Shown one piece after another: positions 1 through 12,142 of a stretch of DNA of 64,000 bases (positions within the stretch are counted from its first letter, which is position 1; the number at the start of each line of letters is the position of its first letter). This stretch comes from Whalleya microplaca. Its lineage: Eukaryota; Ascomycota; Sordariomycetes; Xylariales; Xylariaceae. A program made the position numbers and the translations under genes. The notes under the pieces are model-generated. The model was not told where the DNA came from, searched no databases, and saw nothing but the letters and a program-made list of their open reading frames with translations. Where the stretch lies: contig MU385749.1 in assembly GCA_022497155.1 (NCBI GenBank), positions 248,001-312,000 on the forward strand. The letters are read 5' to 3'.

Positions 1-660
1 AGCTGGTGGCTGTGCCATTTTGACATTGGGTCTTGTGGGCGTGCAGTTGCCATCTCAGGTGGAATGCGCTGTCCACTGTCCAAGCCGCCCATGTGTCTCA
101 TTGCTGGCGGGTCGGTTCGATCTGACGACTTTGTAGAAATACTTGCATACTATTAGTAGAATGCGTGTCTAACAGTAAGGTAGTCTACTGTAAGGTACCG
201 AGAGTCTAATTGGGTCGTCTAAACATAGTCGAACTTGGCAATGGCTACCGACTGAAACGACGTCACCGATCTGATCAAAGGCTCCACCTCCGCATTTGCA
301 TACCTCTGCTACACGTTCCTGCCTAGGCAGATAGGTAGGCATTACCTGTCACAGCCACACAAGCGGGAAGCGCCGACTTCTCCAGATTCTCTTCCTCGCA
401 CCGCCCTGCCCCCGGTCAACAACCACAAGGCTACCAAATGTGAAACGCACATCGTTCGCGCACCAGTTCGTCAGAGACAGATACAGATAGTCTAGATCAT
501 GTCGCAAAAGACCCGTAGAGACTACGAGGCCGAAGTTCGTTCGTGGGGGTTTCAGCATGTGTTTACCTGGACCGATGGGCCGTACGTAACCACACCAGCA
601 CGCGAGCACACCGAAAGAGACAGGGGGAGAGTAGAGCTATAAAACATCTCGGAACGTGAG
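1..660. other. Left-edge intergenic sequence
   Basis: I see no supportable gene here. A minus-strand open frame of 86 codons at 349-609 has no recognisable domain and no splice or homology support. The right part may hold lost or unrecognised upstream exons of the cupin-like frame that follows, but its reading frame is closed by a TAA at 640-642. Confidence 0.4.
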
Positions 661-879
661 GCTGACAGAGGCGGCAGCAACGCACACTACCGACCCCATT
701 CACACTCGGGGCTTACGACCCACTTGATTCTCAACGGTCAGCTCACCATCACCTATCCGAAAGATGCCCATCCTCAGAAGAAGACCTACTCCGTTGGTGA
801 CCGGATCGATGTCGATGCCGGTCGCACTCACGAGGTCTGGATGGGCAGCGAGGGCTGTACCTATGTCATCGGCGAGTGA
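661..879 (+). pseudogene. Cupin-domain protein, 3' part only (truncated or missing 5' exons)
   Basis: Frame 1 from 661 to the TGA at 877-879 reads as the C-terminal part of a small single-domain fungal cupin. Visible are a first metal-motif region with HSHSGLTTH, a beta-strand run ending LTITYP, a GDRIDVDAGRTHEVW second motif containing the conserved His, and the ending GCTYVIGE. These follow the usual order of cupin motif 1 and motif 2. The frame is closed upstream by TAA at 640-642 and has no ATG after it, so either an acceptor near 660 or 668 joins it to exons I cannot recognise, or the gene lost its 5' half. I favour a remnant, because the 640 bases upstream show no matching cupin N-terminus. 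The domain call is from residue pattern only. Neighbouring DNA is gene-free for almost 5 kb downstream, as expected in a decaying region. Confidence 0.6.
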
Positions 880-3800
880 GTCGACAAGCTGTCTCAGTTT
901 GCCACTCATTTCTGCCATGGTACACATGAGCCCGATGGACCCCTAGCTCCTTTCAGGTATAATCAGTAATTATAATGAATGAGATACGATAGTTATAATA
1001 GTTTATGTTCAAATTGAGATTGATATCACTAAAGCCAAGCAATCTCATTAACTTAGTGTCAAGATGAGTCTTGAGCTTAGCAGGCTTAGTTCCATCTCAC
1101 AGAATTCAGGTCATTACGGACGACTAGCTCTATACAACTTCAGTTAAAAGATTGTATGGTTCGCCGTATCATGTCAAGTTGAAATCTCTAGCTACCGAAA
1201 ATCTCATAATTCCTCATGATGAGTGCAAGAGTGAGAATATCTCATATCAACTCCAGCTGAGAATTTTACATACAAAGTAATAAGAGAAAGACATCTATGA
1301 GAGAGCTCTATCCAACATAATCGAAGGCCGCCAAACACAAATAATAAAGATCAATATCTGAAAACATGGGATAAAGTAATGAGAAGATCAATGGCTTCAT
1401 TGGCACACGGTGAAGCTATAGGGACAGAGCCACCTTTATATATAGACAATAACCACACATGGGCCTGCATTCAGTCGTATTGAGTATATTTCAATAACAT
1501 CTGCTCCAAAAAAAAAAAAAAAAAAAAAGGAATCAAATACTTGCTGTGTTCTAAATCTGCTAGCTCATATTAGTATAGTGGTGTGGTAGTGGTAGCGAAT
1601 ATGTGAAGAGAGTACAAAGGCTTCTCGTCCACGCTGCGTACATAAACAGCCAGCGTTAGCATCTTGATAATCAAGTATGATTTTCAGTGATAGCATAGAG
1701 GTTAGAAGATATTTCCATGAGAAGCACACCAAAATCTGTCACATACTCGCACAGGCGAGAGCACGTAGTGCTTAGGGCAAGCGTTTGGGGTGTAAAGTTT
1801 CCCAGAGCTCACTATGCCTAAAGGTAACAATCCTTCAAGTAAGGCTATTAGATTTGTATATCTATCTACGTATGAGGTTTGTCCTTAGAGATGAACGGAG
1901 ATGTGTCAAGCGACTAATAGTGTATAAAAAGTGAATGAGAATTATCTGACATGAGAAGATTTGCCTAGAGGGTGTTCATTCCAACTTTGTCATATCTTAC
2001 CTGTACTCGGTCTCAGTATTCTGAATGCAACAACGCGATTGACCCAGACTGCTCCTGTATTGAACAAGCCGCCCTCGGGAGTGATTGACTTGCCCACGAT
2101 ACCATCCCATAGTCGTAGGCTTCCACCCGGTGAGACCATTCTATTGCTGACCAGGCCTTTCTGAATCAGTGTCGAGTTATGAGGTCTCGTGGCTGTCCGA
2201 TGTCAAAGTTGCGCAACATATCTACCCAGATATTCCTTGCAATAATATGTTTGAGAGTCAGGACGCCACTGACCCTTGAAAACTTAACTGAGTATGCTTT
2301 GTCCTATCATCATAATAGCGTGCGACATCATGCAGAAGCAAAGTGTAGCTACTAGAGAACGCCGTGTAACTTCGAGTTGGTGGAAAGGTATCCCGAGACA
2401 CCGGAAGGTGGCAAGTCCCAGCTGAGTTAGATATCGTCAACCATTTGGCTGGGATGAAGGGACCATCGTGAGAATGCCTCCGTGTCTTGTGTGTCCTGCG
2501 TGTCCTGTGTGCCCTGGGAATCATGGGAACTGCCGTGAAATGCCACGGCGGCTATATAGAAACAAAACCTGCCGTGACGCTTCATACTCGTCCGAAGTTA
2601 CTGTGTCACATTAGTTAATGCTTTTGCCGGTGAGTTGCCAGAAGAACAGGAAGGTAGAAAACAACGGATGGTGGTTGATGTCGCAAGGCTCCGTGTTTGA
2701 AAGTTTTCCGTGTCATTCATTCATTGCAGAGAAACCTCGGCTCAACCGGCAGGCCGGCCGCCTCTTGGTGATTTATGTAATTGATCATGCTTGTAAGGCA
2801 GATGATAGGTAACGAAGCGGCCCGTGCATGAAATCGGATGCCAAGATGCTGTGTGAGTTAGATTATATTATCCCACCTTCAATCAGCCGCATCCTCATCC
2901 AGCGGGCATGCGGGGTTCTATACAAGCTTGCGTAAGGGTTGGTATCGTATGTGCATGTGGTGGAACTGCGAGTAAAACTGTATACGTAAAGTGGTGTTAA
3001 GACATTCCTATCTGCACTTTCATGAGGCAACGATCGTCGCCAGGACACATCATCGACGAGTTCAAAGTTCAAGTGTACAGTGGAAGTCTTGGGTATTTAT
3101 CAGATCTTTAGGTAGGTGAGGTAATTCATTGGTCGTTGGACGGATGTCGGGAGTGACCTAGGTCAAGAAAGGCGTGTAAACATTGTCGTGACCTAGAACC
3201 CTCTTGACCGCCTCCAACCTCCTGGTTATCAGAGACAAGCATGCGTCTGCAACTAGGGACTGCATATGCATTCTTGCGAGTCAGTTGACTAATGGAACTG
3301 AACAGCTGTGATGGACCAAGCGGCCAGTAGATATGTATTTGCTGTCACTTGGGTTAAAGTCTAGCTTTTTAGGACCCTGCAGCAGTCGGCGAGCGAAGAG
3401 GTTTTATTAAAGGAGATCGACGCCGAGATATGGTTCCGTAACACCTGGGCACGACAAAGTGGGGTTGAATCACGATACGACAATGTGGAGGTGAACTCCT
3501 CCGAGTTCCAAATTCCAACCTCACCTTGTGGTGTTCCGAGGCTGTGGCTAATCGATGAAAAAAGTCTCCGAGGTTTGCAAGATAGCTGGGGTCGATCAAT
3601 CTGGCAATTTCATCGCCTAAGAACAGGGCTTTCTTTAGCAGATCACACCCTCGACTTTTTCTACGTAGCAATCTACCTTATAAGCGAGGCCTTTTAGGTT
3701 TGGCGGTTCAAAGGGCTTAGTTGATCTGTAGTCTGTTTTAGTCTTGATAGTTGCGGGAAGGGGGGAATCCGGAGTAAACGGTACGAATAACTATGCGAAG

Positions 3801-5776
3801 AATCCCTGCCCCCTGTTCTACCCCCCAGTTTTGTGGCTATTTCCTTTCCTTCGAGATGTAACACGAACAGGTCGTGTTATCGGACTGGAGCTGAAGACTG
3901 CTCTATTGTCACCAGTGATTGGCAGGCTCAAAGTTCCAGGCCTCTCCGGATGCGGCAACAAAGGTGCAGTTTGAACCTCAAGGATATCCAAGACGCGTAT
4001 GCTAGACTGATTGTGATGAGAGGATGACAGGATAACGGGATGAGAATGATGGCGTATTGATGTGGTTGACCGCCAACATGCTTGTAAGTGAAGGAGGACT
4101 TCAAACTGCTATGTAATAAGTAAACGCAGTAGGCTAGGAGCCGGCCAGCTAGCTAACCTTTCGTAAGCACGTGAATGACAACATACACTGCTTCTTGATA
4201 CGCGTCCTATACCCAGTAAGTCACTCAATGGAAGACCTTTACCTCATCGATGCTCAAACGCCTTGAATTTGATTTCAGATCTCAGATTCGTAATGAATGA
4301 CATTTTGGCGCTGGTATTCTGAGATGGGTAAGGCCGAACCCCCCTCTTGGAACTCCTGGACTCTGAAACAGCTTAACGGCTAAGATGAGCACTGCGAAAT
4401 AATCTCGTCTCACTTCAAAAGGGTTATTGACTTTCCAAATCTGGTGCGAATTAGATGGATTAAGCTCGCCCTCTTTTCATGCGATGCCTGCTAGGCTGCT
4501 GGGTTGCGCAACAAGGATGAGCCAAGCATTTCCAAACTTTGCTAGACTCTGGTTGGAGTATGCACACATAACACCTACTCAGTTCAATAACTTGATTTTG
4601 TTCGCGCACACGGCGAGGTTATCCTTACGACAACGGCATTACCTATGCATTACCTACTCACAAGCGGCTGGTCTTAGATACGTAGTAAAGGGGACCTCAT
4701 GTGCTCCCTTGCAGTAATTAGACAGTATTCAACTAATCCAATGAATCGCGAGGTGTGCCCTAGGCCTGTTTCCGGGCTGTATTTATACGTATGTATGTAC
4801 GCAGTACGTGCGAAGTGAGTTTAAGCTTGCAATTTTGGAATGGATGATGAAGATCAGACAAGTACTGAATGTAAAGTTGGGATATAATAGCGGCAGAGCG
4901 GGCAGCGGGAACAAGGAGGTAGAGGTCGCTAGACTGGTACCCCTACTGTACTTATTCCCGCCCACGTCTAAGATGCCGATCTCTGCCATTTCCATCTTCC
5001 TCAGTAAGCTTGAGTATGGGAAAGTCGGATAAAGTGGTCGGCATGCGAATGTAGCATGCAAGTCTCGTCTTAATCCCCACGATCTCGATGTCTGGCCCCC
5101 AGGTGAAGCGCCGACTTATCCACTGTTGAACCACAGCCATTCAACCACCCAAGACTATTTCCAAATTCAGGTTTCTGCTGCGTCAAGACTCCAAGAGTCG
5201 AGACCCGCAGCCACATTACCTAGTAATGTGCATCCTGATTCTCTCGTCTACTCCACTTAGGTAGTTCCTAGGTGTAGCTTAAGTTGCTGTACATAATTCA
5301 CAGCTCCCCTACACTATTTCCACTCGTGTCTCTTTTTGTTTCAAACCTGCATACCAACCTACATACCAAACTATGGATGCGGTTGTTTCTGGCTGGGTGT
5401 GAAGTCAGGTAAAGCAGCAGGCAGTAGTTGATCAGACGCTATTGCGTTCATTTCTTTCCATTACAGAACTTACCTGTGCTGGTATAGTGGTGTAAGTAGA
5501 TACATAAGATAGTCTAATTCGTTGTCTATCGATCCTGCGCCTCCTTCCCCCAACTTCACAAGTCACGACTACCAACCAGTATCTAACCCTGGGCCACATG
5601 GTTCATGCTGCCTTAATTGCCTTTTCCGCTCCTCCATTGAGCTTCACGCCATCTGTCTGCATGCGGGCCCGTCTCTCTATTTGCTGACCTTCCGTAGAGT
5701 ACACGGCATGGAATCACCAATGCTCGAATAGTAGCAACATCCTGCCGTCCTTTCGGCTTGAAGCTCCGACGACACC
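880..5776. other. Gene-free intergenic region, 4.9 kb
   Basis: No convincing coding frame is seen on either strand. All open frames are 100 codons or shorter, lack recognisable motifs and are not joined by plausible introns. It contains a 21-base A tract at 1508-1528 and scattered AT-rich stretches. The part nearest 5776 presumably includes the promoter and leader of the gene starting at 5777, but I see no clear TATA box. Confidence 0.5.
1508..1528 (+). repeat. Poly-A tract, 21 bases
   Basis: An uninterrupted run of A follows CTGCTCC. It could be a simple homopolymer or the tail of a decayed retroposed element. No element body or target duplication is recognisable next to it. Confidence 0.85.
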
Positions 5777-8700
5777 ATGGGGAATTCATCCTCCACCGAG
5801 GCTCCGAAGAGGGGTCCGCGAACAGCTCAAAAGCTGACCAAACCGCGGACTGGCAATCCTGGAACAGCTGGCCTGTTGAGCCCCCATGGCCTGCCTGGTT
5901 CGCTGCGGCACTCGTCCTCAACAAGGCGTCCCTCATTGCTTCGCAGCTCTTCGGCTTTGCCCTCACCGAAGCTGCCTGAGGCAGACGCAATGGTAATGGC
6001 AAGCTTATTAGACGATAAAAAAGAGTCGGAACCGCGGAACCGGGCTTCTAGGCAGCTTTCCCGCTCCCTCTCTATCCAAGAGAGTCCTGCCCATCACCAA
6101 AGGAGTCAAAGCCTGGGGGTAGTGCCCTCTTCGCAAGATCGGCGGCTTAGCAGAGCAAATTCGCTTAGGATTGAACACGAGGGAAGCCCCAATCACTCTC
6201 AAGTTCGTATCCAAGGGTTAGTCGTGTATTCCCAGCCGAGATAATTCCTTGCATTTAACTAACACAACGTTCTCAGCAACTTGTCGAGAAACGGATCGCG
6301 AACTTCGGTTAATTATGACCCGAGCTCGTACGAGTCGAAGCGTTTACTGAACCTCGTCGAAGAACCGTCGCACGAAAACAATTCAATAGCGTCGGCCAAC
6401 CACTCGCAGACGTCCGAGGTAGCATGGAGAAATTCCAACAGCCGGCGACCGTCCATATCTGGAACAACACCGGCAATAACTCGAGATAATTCGGAGACCT
6501 CCCTGTATACCCCGATGAGAAGGAAATCGCTCGCTATGACACCTGGTATTGCCACTCGGGCAGCACGAACAGACTCGGTAACTTCAGTCCCGAGAACAAG
6601 GTACAGCCTACCTTCGACACCGGCAGGTCGAGATTCCACGGAATCAACGAGTGTTGGAGCAACCTATTTTCCTCCCTATGCTGCGGATGCGGAACCAGTC
6701 CCCCGTGTTGTCACGCCCTGTGAAGCAGAATATAAACAGACAGGTGTCTTCAAACTTGGAACCCTGCGAATTACCAACGGTAGTCCAGTTGGAAGCACAT
6801 CGCATGATTCCAATGGCGGAGAAAGAGATGTTGAGGGCCACGATGTATCACCCGTGGATAGGCCGGCAAAAGCTTACCTCGGAGCAGAACATTCGGCCGC
6901 AAGCGGCAATACCGGAACAATACCTTGTGCCACCGCCACGGAGCAAGCCAATGTTCGAGATGCCAATAACTCTTCAATTGTTGCGCCTTGTCCTATGAGA
7001 GTGACTAGAGGCTCTACACCCACTGTGGTAGCCCAGCAACAGCCTACCCATCCTGTGATACTCCCTCAATTCTCGCCTGAAAACCCGCTTAGTCCACTCT
7101 CGGCTGACGGAGACGAGATGAAGAGCCTCGAATTACAAACCACCAGCAAACATACAGCAGTGGAAGATGAATTGTTTGAAGCTGAAGACCAGGAGTATTC
7201 GTCGGCCGAAGTACTAGATGTGCGAATTGACCCCAACGCCAAATCTCTTGCCCCACCCCCGAAATCAACATCAGAGGGAGAGTTGTCGAGAGATATTAGC
7301 AGGTCAGACAGCGGCATCGTTGCTAGTCCGTCGGACTTCTCCCCCAAACATCTGTCGAAAGCAGATTCTGGCTACAGCTCTAATATTTCACTTCGCTCAT
7401 TTTCTTCTTCAAGGCCGCCGGTCCCCGAAAAGGACCACCCGTCAGAAAGTAATATTGAAGATGCGACCAAGGTGGCCGTCAAAGATACTTTACTCACAGG
7501 ACAATCAAAGAGCACGAATCACACGGCTTCAGCGCCAAAAGCAGTGCTTCCTAAGCCTTTGAGAGAGGAACCCCCTCCGCCTGTAGCCAAGGATCATTTT
7601 CCTACGACTCTCCCAGGCCCAAAGACATCAGGTGAATTATCGCCACTTTCTAGACAAAATCTGAGATTTCTTACCTTCAGCTGGGCGCCAGAGTGTACTT
7701 CATCATCATCTACCAATGGTCGAGGCAAACTGGGCGACACACGTGAATCTTTGGGGTCATCACCTTTGAGCCCAACTAATTCGACTACGTTTAACTCTAC
7801 CCTGAGTATCGGTAATGCCTCCCGTAAAGCTGGAAAATTACAAAGATTACTGAGTGGTGCTCGGGCGCCCTTGACTGTTCACAATATACACCCTGTTGAG
7901 AAGGAGGGAGTGCCCCCAGTACCCAAAGATGTACAGGCAAAATTAGAGGAGCGAGCTAGAGTGTTACCAATTTCTTTCAGAAGGTATAATCTGAAATCCG
8001 CAACTAGTAGGGAGACGCTTGGGACCATATTGAGCGTTGGCAGCGCAGAACTTAGGGACACAGATACGCCACGTGTCTCAAGCGTCCCAAATAACAATGC
8101 CAACACCTCAAGGAGCGGTCTGGAGGTCGTGGATCGAAAGCAAGTAATGCCTGCACCTTCAATCGGATCCACAGTTGCAAATGCAGCTTCTCCTGTTTTG
8201 GCAAAGAAGCCGATCACTCGAAAACCGGTACCCATTCGAAACAAGCCTCGCGAAGAGCAACATGAGTCGGCAAGACAGCTAGAAAGCGAGGAATACAATT
8301 CCAGACCCAGACCCAGCGGCACCAGTCACGCCGCAGGATATCAAAGCTTGAGGCGAGAAGCTAGCGATTCTACCTTAGCCGTTATGGAAAAGGAGAAAGA
8401 CAAGTATTCTACGAGCACAAGTCGAGCTGTCAGGTCAAGAACCATAATAGAACTATCGAACGGGAATCCCAAAGTGCCATTCGAACTTTCAAGGCTCGTA
8501 AAAGGAGCAATTCAAAATGAGGCACCCTCTGGGACCTCGCTTGAACTCCCACCCGCTATTTCCAATGGAACATCATCGAGAACTCCACCACCCGTAAGTA
8601 TGAGAACTCGCAACAAGTCACGAGCCTCTCCGGTACCCAGGTCTCATTCGACTCCACCAGGAGTTATGAACATGCCAGGAGGTCTTTCACTTTCACGCAG

Positions 8701-9361
8701 AGGAAGCCGGGAAGGCATTCACAGCTACCCTCCCGCTGAGGATAACTTGAGTCAACATGACACCGCTGTATCCAAGAAGCCTAGTCAAGAGAACATGCAG
8801 AGCTATTCGCCTACCCAGACTCAATTTAACCCCAATGGCTATTATACGGCACCTACAAGGGAGAACGGCCGATCTATGAGCTTCGGGTCTCAATTCAGGG
8901 AGCATCGAGTACCTAATTGGGATGTACAGACAGACCACGGCGGCCCTATATCTCGACAGGCGTCATCCGATCATATTCGTCGTGATTCACTTACCCGCCA
9001 ATCTAGCCAGCAGAACTTGTCGAGTTTCTGGCAACAGCAGCCGCCAGGCTCTAACGTGCAATTATTACGACGCCAGTCCAGCTACGATGGCTATAGTTAC
9101 CTACCACTGGACGATATTGTTCAGGATAATGGACCATATCCATCAATGTCCCGTAATGGGCAAAAGTATGCTTCGGATCCTCGGAGCGGACGCCCTATGC
9201 CTATGTCCCAGCAATGGGATCAGACGGGACAATACCATCCACATGTTCCCCGAGGCCATCATCGACATCGGAGTATGGAACACCACAGTAAAGGGGCACC
9301 ATACCGAGTTCTACACAGCTATAACTCCCCAGCATACCGAAACGTCCCAATTTGGGGATAA
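5777..9361 (+). CDS. Large disordered Ser/Pro-rich protein, two exons
   Basis: Exons 5777-6216 and 6277-9361 join to 1174 residues. The 60-nt intron has donor GTTAGT, a TTAACTAAC branch region and a TCTCAG acceptor, and splicing keeps the frame. The start MGNSSS has Gly2 and Ser/Thr at position 6, a classical N-myristoylation context, so membrane tethering is possible. Residues about 70-140 carry many basic-directed Ser sites (RQLSRSLS, RSQSLG, RRLSRANS), typical of kinase or 14-3-3 targets. The rest is low in hydrophobic residues, with Pro/Ser runs such as PPPPVAK, a Gln-rich stretch near residue 1050 and a His/Arg-rich tail. There are no transmembrane segments or known catalytic motifs. Length and composition resemble the many fungal hypothetical proteins labelled proteophosphoglycan-like. 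I do not recognise a defined family, and the function is unknown. Confidence 0.85.
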
Positions 9362-11068
9362 GCCATTCTTCACACTCCTTTTTTTTTGAAAAAAAAAATA
9401 TTCTATCGGAATCTCGTGCAACGACCGCACAAATAGTCTCACCAGACCTTTCCAATTATCTACCCGTGATATCCCGCATTAGTGGCGTTCATTTTTTTCA
9501 ATTGCGTACAACGGATTCATCCCATTCCTTTATCACAGCATTTTAGGTTTTTTACATATCATGGTCGGGCACTGAGCATACGAAATTGGGCCGGTGGGTG
9601 GGATTCGGGGATTTTATGGCATCCTGGCCAAAGGCGTTCTGCTTTTCTGGATGATAGTGGGAGACAACAATTGATGACAACAACCAGGTAACGGTCACGA
9701 CCAAGATTACGAAGGGGGGGGTGGGAGCTTTTTACTACAAACGGATATGATACCACCGCTATGTGGGCGAGGAATGAATACCCATGAAACGGACATTTTA
9801 TACCCCCATCGAGAAAAATGGGCCTGTTGGCTTTCTGTTCAGAGGACGGGACGTGATTTGGCATGGAATTAAGCACTGGATTTCTGTATATACCATAGCA
9901 GACAGAAACACAACTGGAATTCAAGGCGATTCATGCACTTCAATCGAAGATTTAACCTACACCTTTGTAGAAGCAATGCGTACTGCAATCCCTGGGCAGG
10001 TAAGCCGTCAACTTAGTCGGTTCATCTTGTGTGACTATCGTAACCCTAGAATTTGAGGTATGTTGGAGTGATGGCACACCAGAGGGCCGAGCTCGACATT
10101 CAGACTATAAACTAATTTGGGTTGCCACCTTCGGAACTCCGGGCGTGAACACAGCAGCAGGCGCACGACATATTTAATAGCCTCGTTTTTGTTAGTACTT
10201 CGTGTAATATTCTAGTCGGTTCAGAAGTCTGAGAATGTTAGCCCTGTCAGTTGTTGCATGGGCTAAGATGGTAAAGTGGTCATTGGGATTCCTCTCTTTA
10301 CGGTAAAGGAGAGTTGAAAATGAGAAGCACCCACACTGGTCTATATCTCTATCCAAATGTTTGGGCTATATATGACTATAAGCAATGGCTGACTTAAGCA
10401 CAGCCAGACCATAGCGACTCATATAGATATGAAAATATCATAAAGACTTGGTCTATAGAATATATATAATTTCTTGGCGGAAGCAGCCATGAGATTGTAT
10501 ATACGATTCGTATCTCTCCCCAACCCTCGGACTCGGGCACTGAATCAATCTCCTATGAAATTGTCACTTTCTTACATCCTCCGTCAGTCTCGTTTAATAC
10601 TCGTGTTGTATAACTGACATATGGTCAAGAATTGATGAAAAGCAAGCACGAAGAAGTATGCGAGGAAGTAGGGGCTTTTCAACTTGTTAGGAAGTAAATT
10701 AGGTGAAGCTACTGTTTTATCAAAAAGAGATAGAAGAGTAGGTGGCTTCCAAAGTACTCTATCTGAGTCTCATCGTCGCTACCTATACAACCTTTCCATC
10801 GGACGCTTGGGAGGTTCTTTCCTGTGACCCAATATCACTGTGGACTGTTCTTACCTTGTTGTTTAGGCAGAAGAAGGGTTAGTATTGGCCTAATGATATC
10901 TTTTTGTGGCACTTATTCTTACACATCCATCTTCTCTTCTCAACTTCATCACTCGAGATTTTAAAACACATTCGTTAGAGCATTCATCGTCTCTCAGAAC
11001 TATCCTCATTTCTTTAAGAATCTCGGGCATTCGCTCTATCAGCAGTATAATCGCATAAATACACCAAA
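9362..11068. other. Intergenic region, 1.7 kb
   Basis: It starts with the presumed 3' untranslated region of the preceding gene, including a T9/A9-like pair near 9379-9398. The remainder is AT-rich with no supported gene. Open frames here (for example 9559-9924 minus and 9784-10056 plus) overlap each other on opposite strands and lack motifs. Confidence 0.5.
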
Positions 11069-12142
11069 ATGGCTTGTCATATGCCTGGCTGCCAACATAC
11101 AAAGCCTAATGGCTTAAAATTCAAACTCGACCACAAGAAAAATAACACCCCTGGTACAACATACTATTACTGCTGCATCCACCGCGTCTACCACTTCATG
11201 GCACACGTCCGCCGGCGCCTTCAACAGCCAGCCTGTGGTGAATGTGCATGGCTTTTCTTTCAAATCCCGAAAGAAGCTATCAAGCTTCCTAAGTTTGACC
11301 TGCCCATTCCTGTCACCTCTGATGAATATGTGGCGGGGCACTCGCCTGTTAGCTCTACGGATGCTTATTACCAGGGCATTGATACGGCAAGGCCAGTCTC
11401 TAATCCTCTCGGGAATATTAATTCAGATGATAAGTTACCCAGCCCAAAAGCTACAACAATCGGAGACCTTAATCAACGCCTCGCTAGAGACAATGAAGCC
11501 CCTGATAGTAATGTGAATAATGAGCAAACTAGTGACTCCAAACGAAAGCATTACATTCCCGTGGGTGGTTCCGTGGCCGAGAGAGATGAAGATGGCGATG
11601 TCGTCATGAAAGATCTCGACTCAAACCCGGTCATCCCTAGCCTTGTTCGCATACCCATCCACAGTTTCCAGAGCGTGGCAGAGTTCATACCCTACGAGAA
11701 GCCAGCGGTTTTCAACGTCCGGCCCTGCGACTGGCACCCCAAACTGCACAGCATCTTCCTCTTCCAGTACACAGATATCAACAGCGTGCCAGCGCTCCAG
11801 CCGACATCGGACTAGAAGCACCTGGAGTTGTATTTTGAGCCGCTAGCCAGAGAAGAAGGGTCCTGCGACGCGCTGCTGCGAACGATTCGCGTCTGGTGTT
11901 GCTGGGCCCAGGGCTTCGACCAGTTGGAACCGGAGCTGCGCTGGTTGCTGACCTTGATCTTCGACCTGGTCAATGTCATGATCTCGAAGCAGAAGATTTG
12001 GGGATATGGCAAGGAGTCTGCGTTGTTTTGGGAGAGCCGCATTCAACTGCAGCAACTGATGGCCGTCGCGAAGGACCTGAAGGAGATGTTCCGCATTCCG
12101 AACTTCGACATCCCTCAGGTGGAATGGATGGCGGCGAACTAA
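11069..12142 (+). pseudogene. Orphan Cys-rich protein ORF interrupted by one in-frame stop
   Basis: An ORF of 248 codons starts at 11069 in good start context (CCAAAATGGC) and ends at TAG 11813-11815. The same frame then stays open without interruption to the TAA at 12140-12142, so bypassing one codon would give about 357 residues. The N-terminus has closely spaced Cys and His residues (CHMPGCQH, then YYYCCIHRVYH, then CGECAW) that could bind zinc. The middle is acidic and disordered. The part after the stop is rich in Trp/Leu and amphipathic helices (RTIRVWCCWAQGFDQ, RWLLTLIFDLV). Possible readings are a nonsense mutation, or an unrecognised intron such as 11767-11850 (84 nt, GTACAC to CCAG), which keeps frame but lacks a good branch site. 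I do not recognise the family. If the stop is real, the product is truncated. Confidence 0.55.

Noticed and set aside
3369..3697. Overlapping frames of 100 (minus) and 70 (plus) codons
   Set aside because: The minus frame has a somewhat protein-like segment (DEIARLIDPSYLANLGDFFHR), but I cannot place it in a family and the flanks give no exons.
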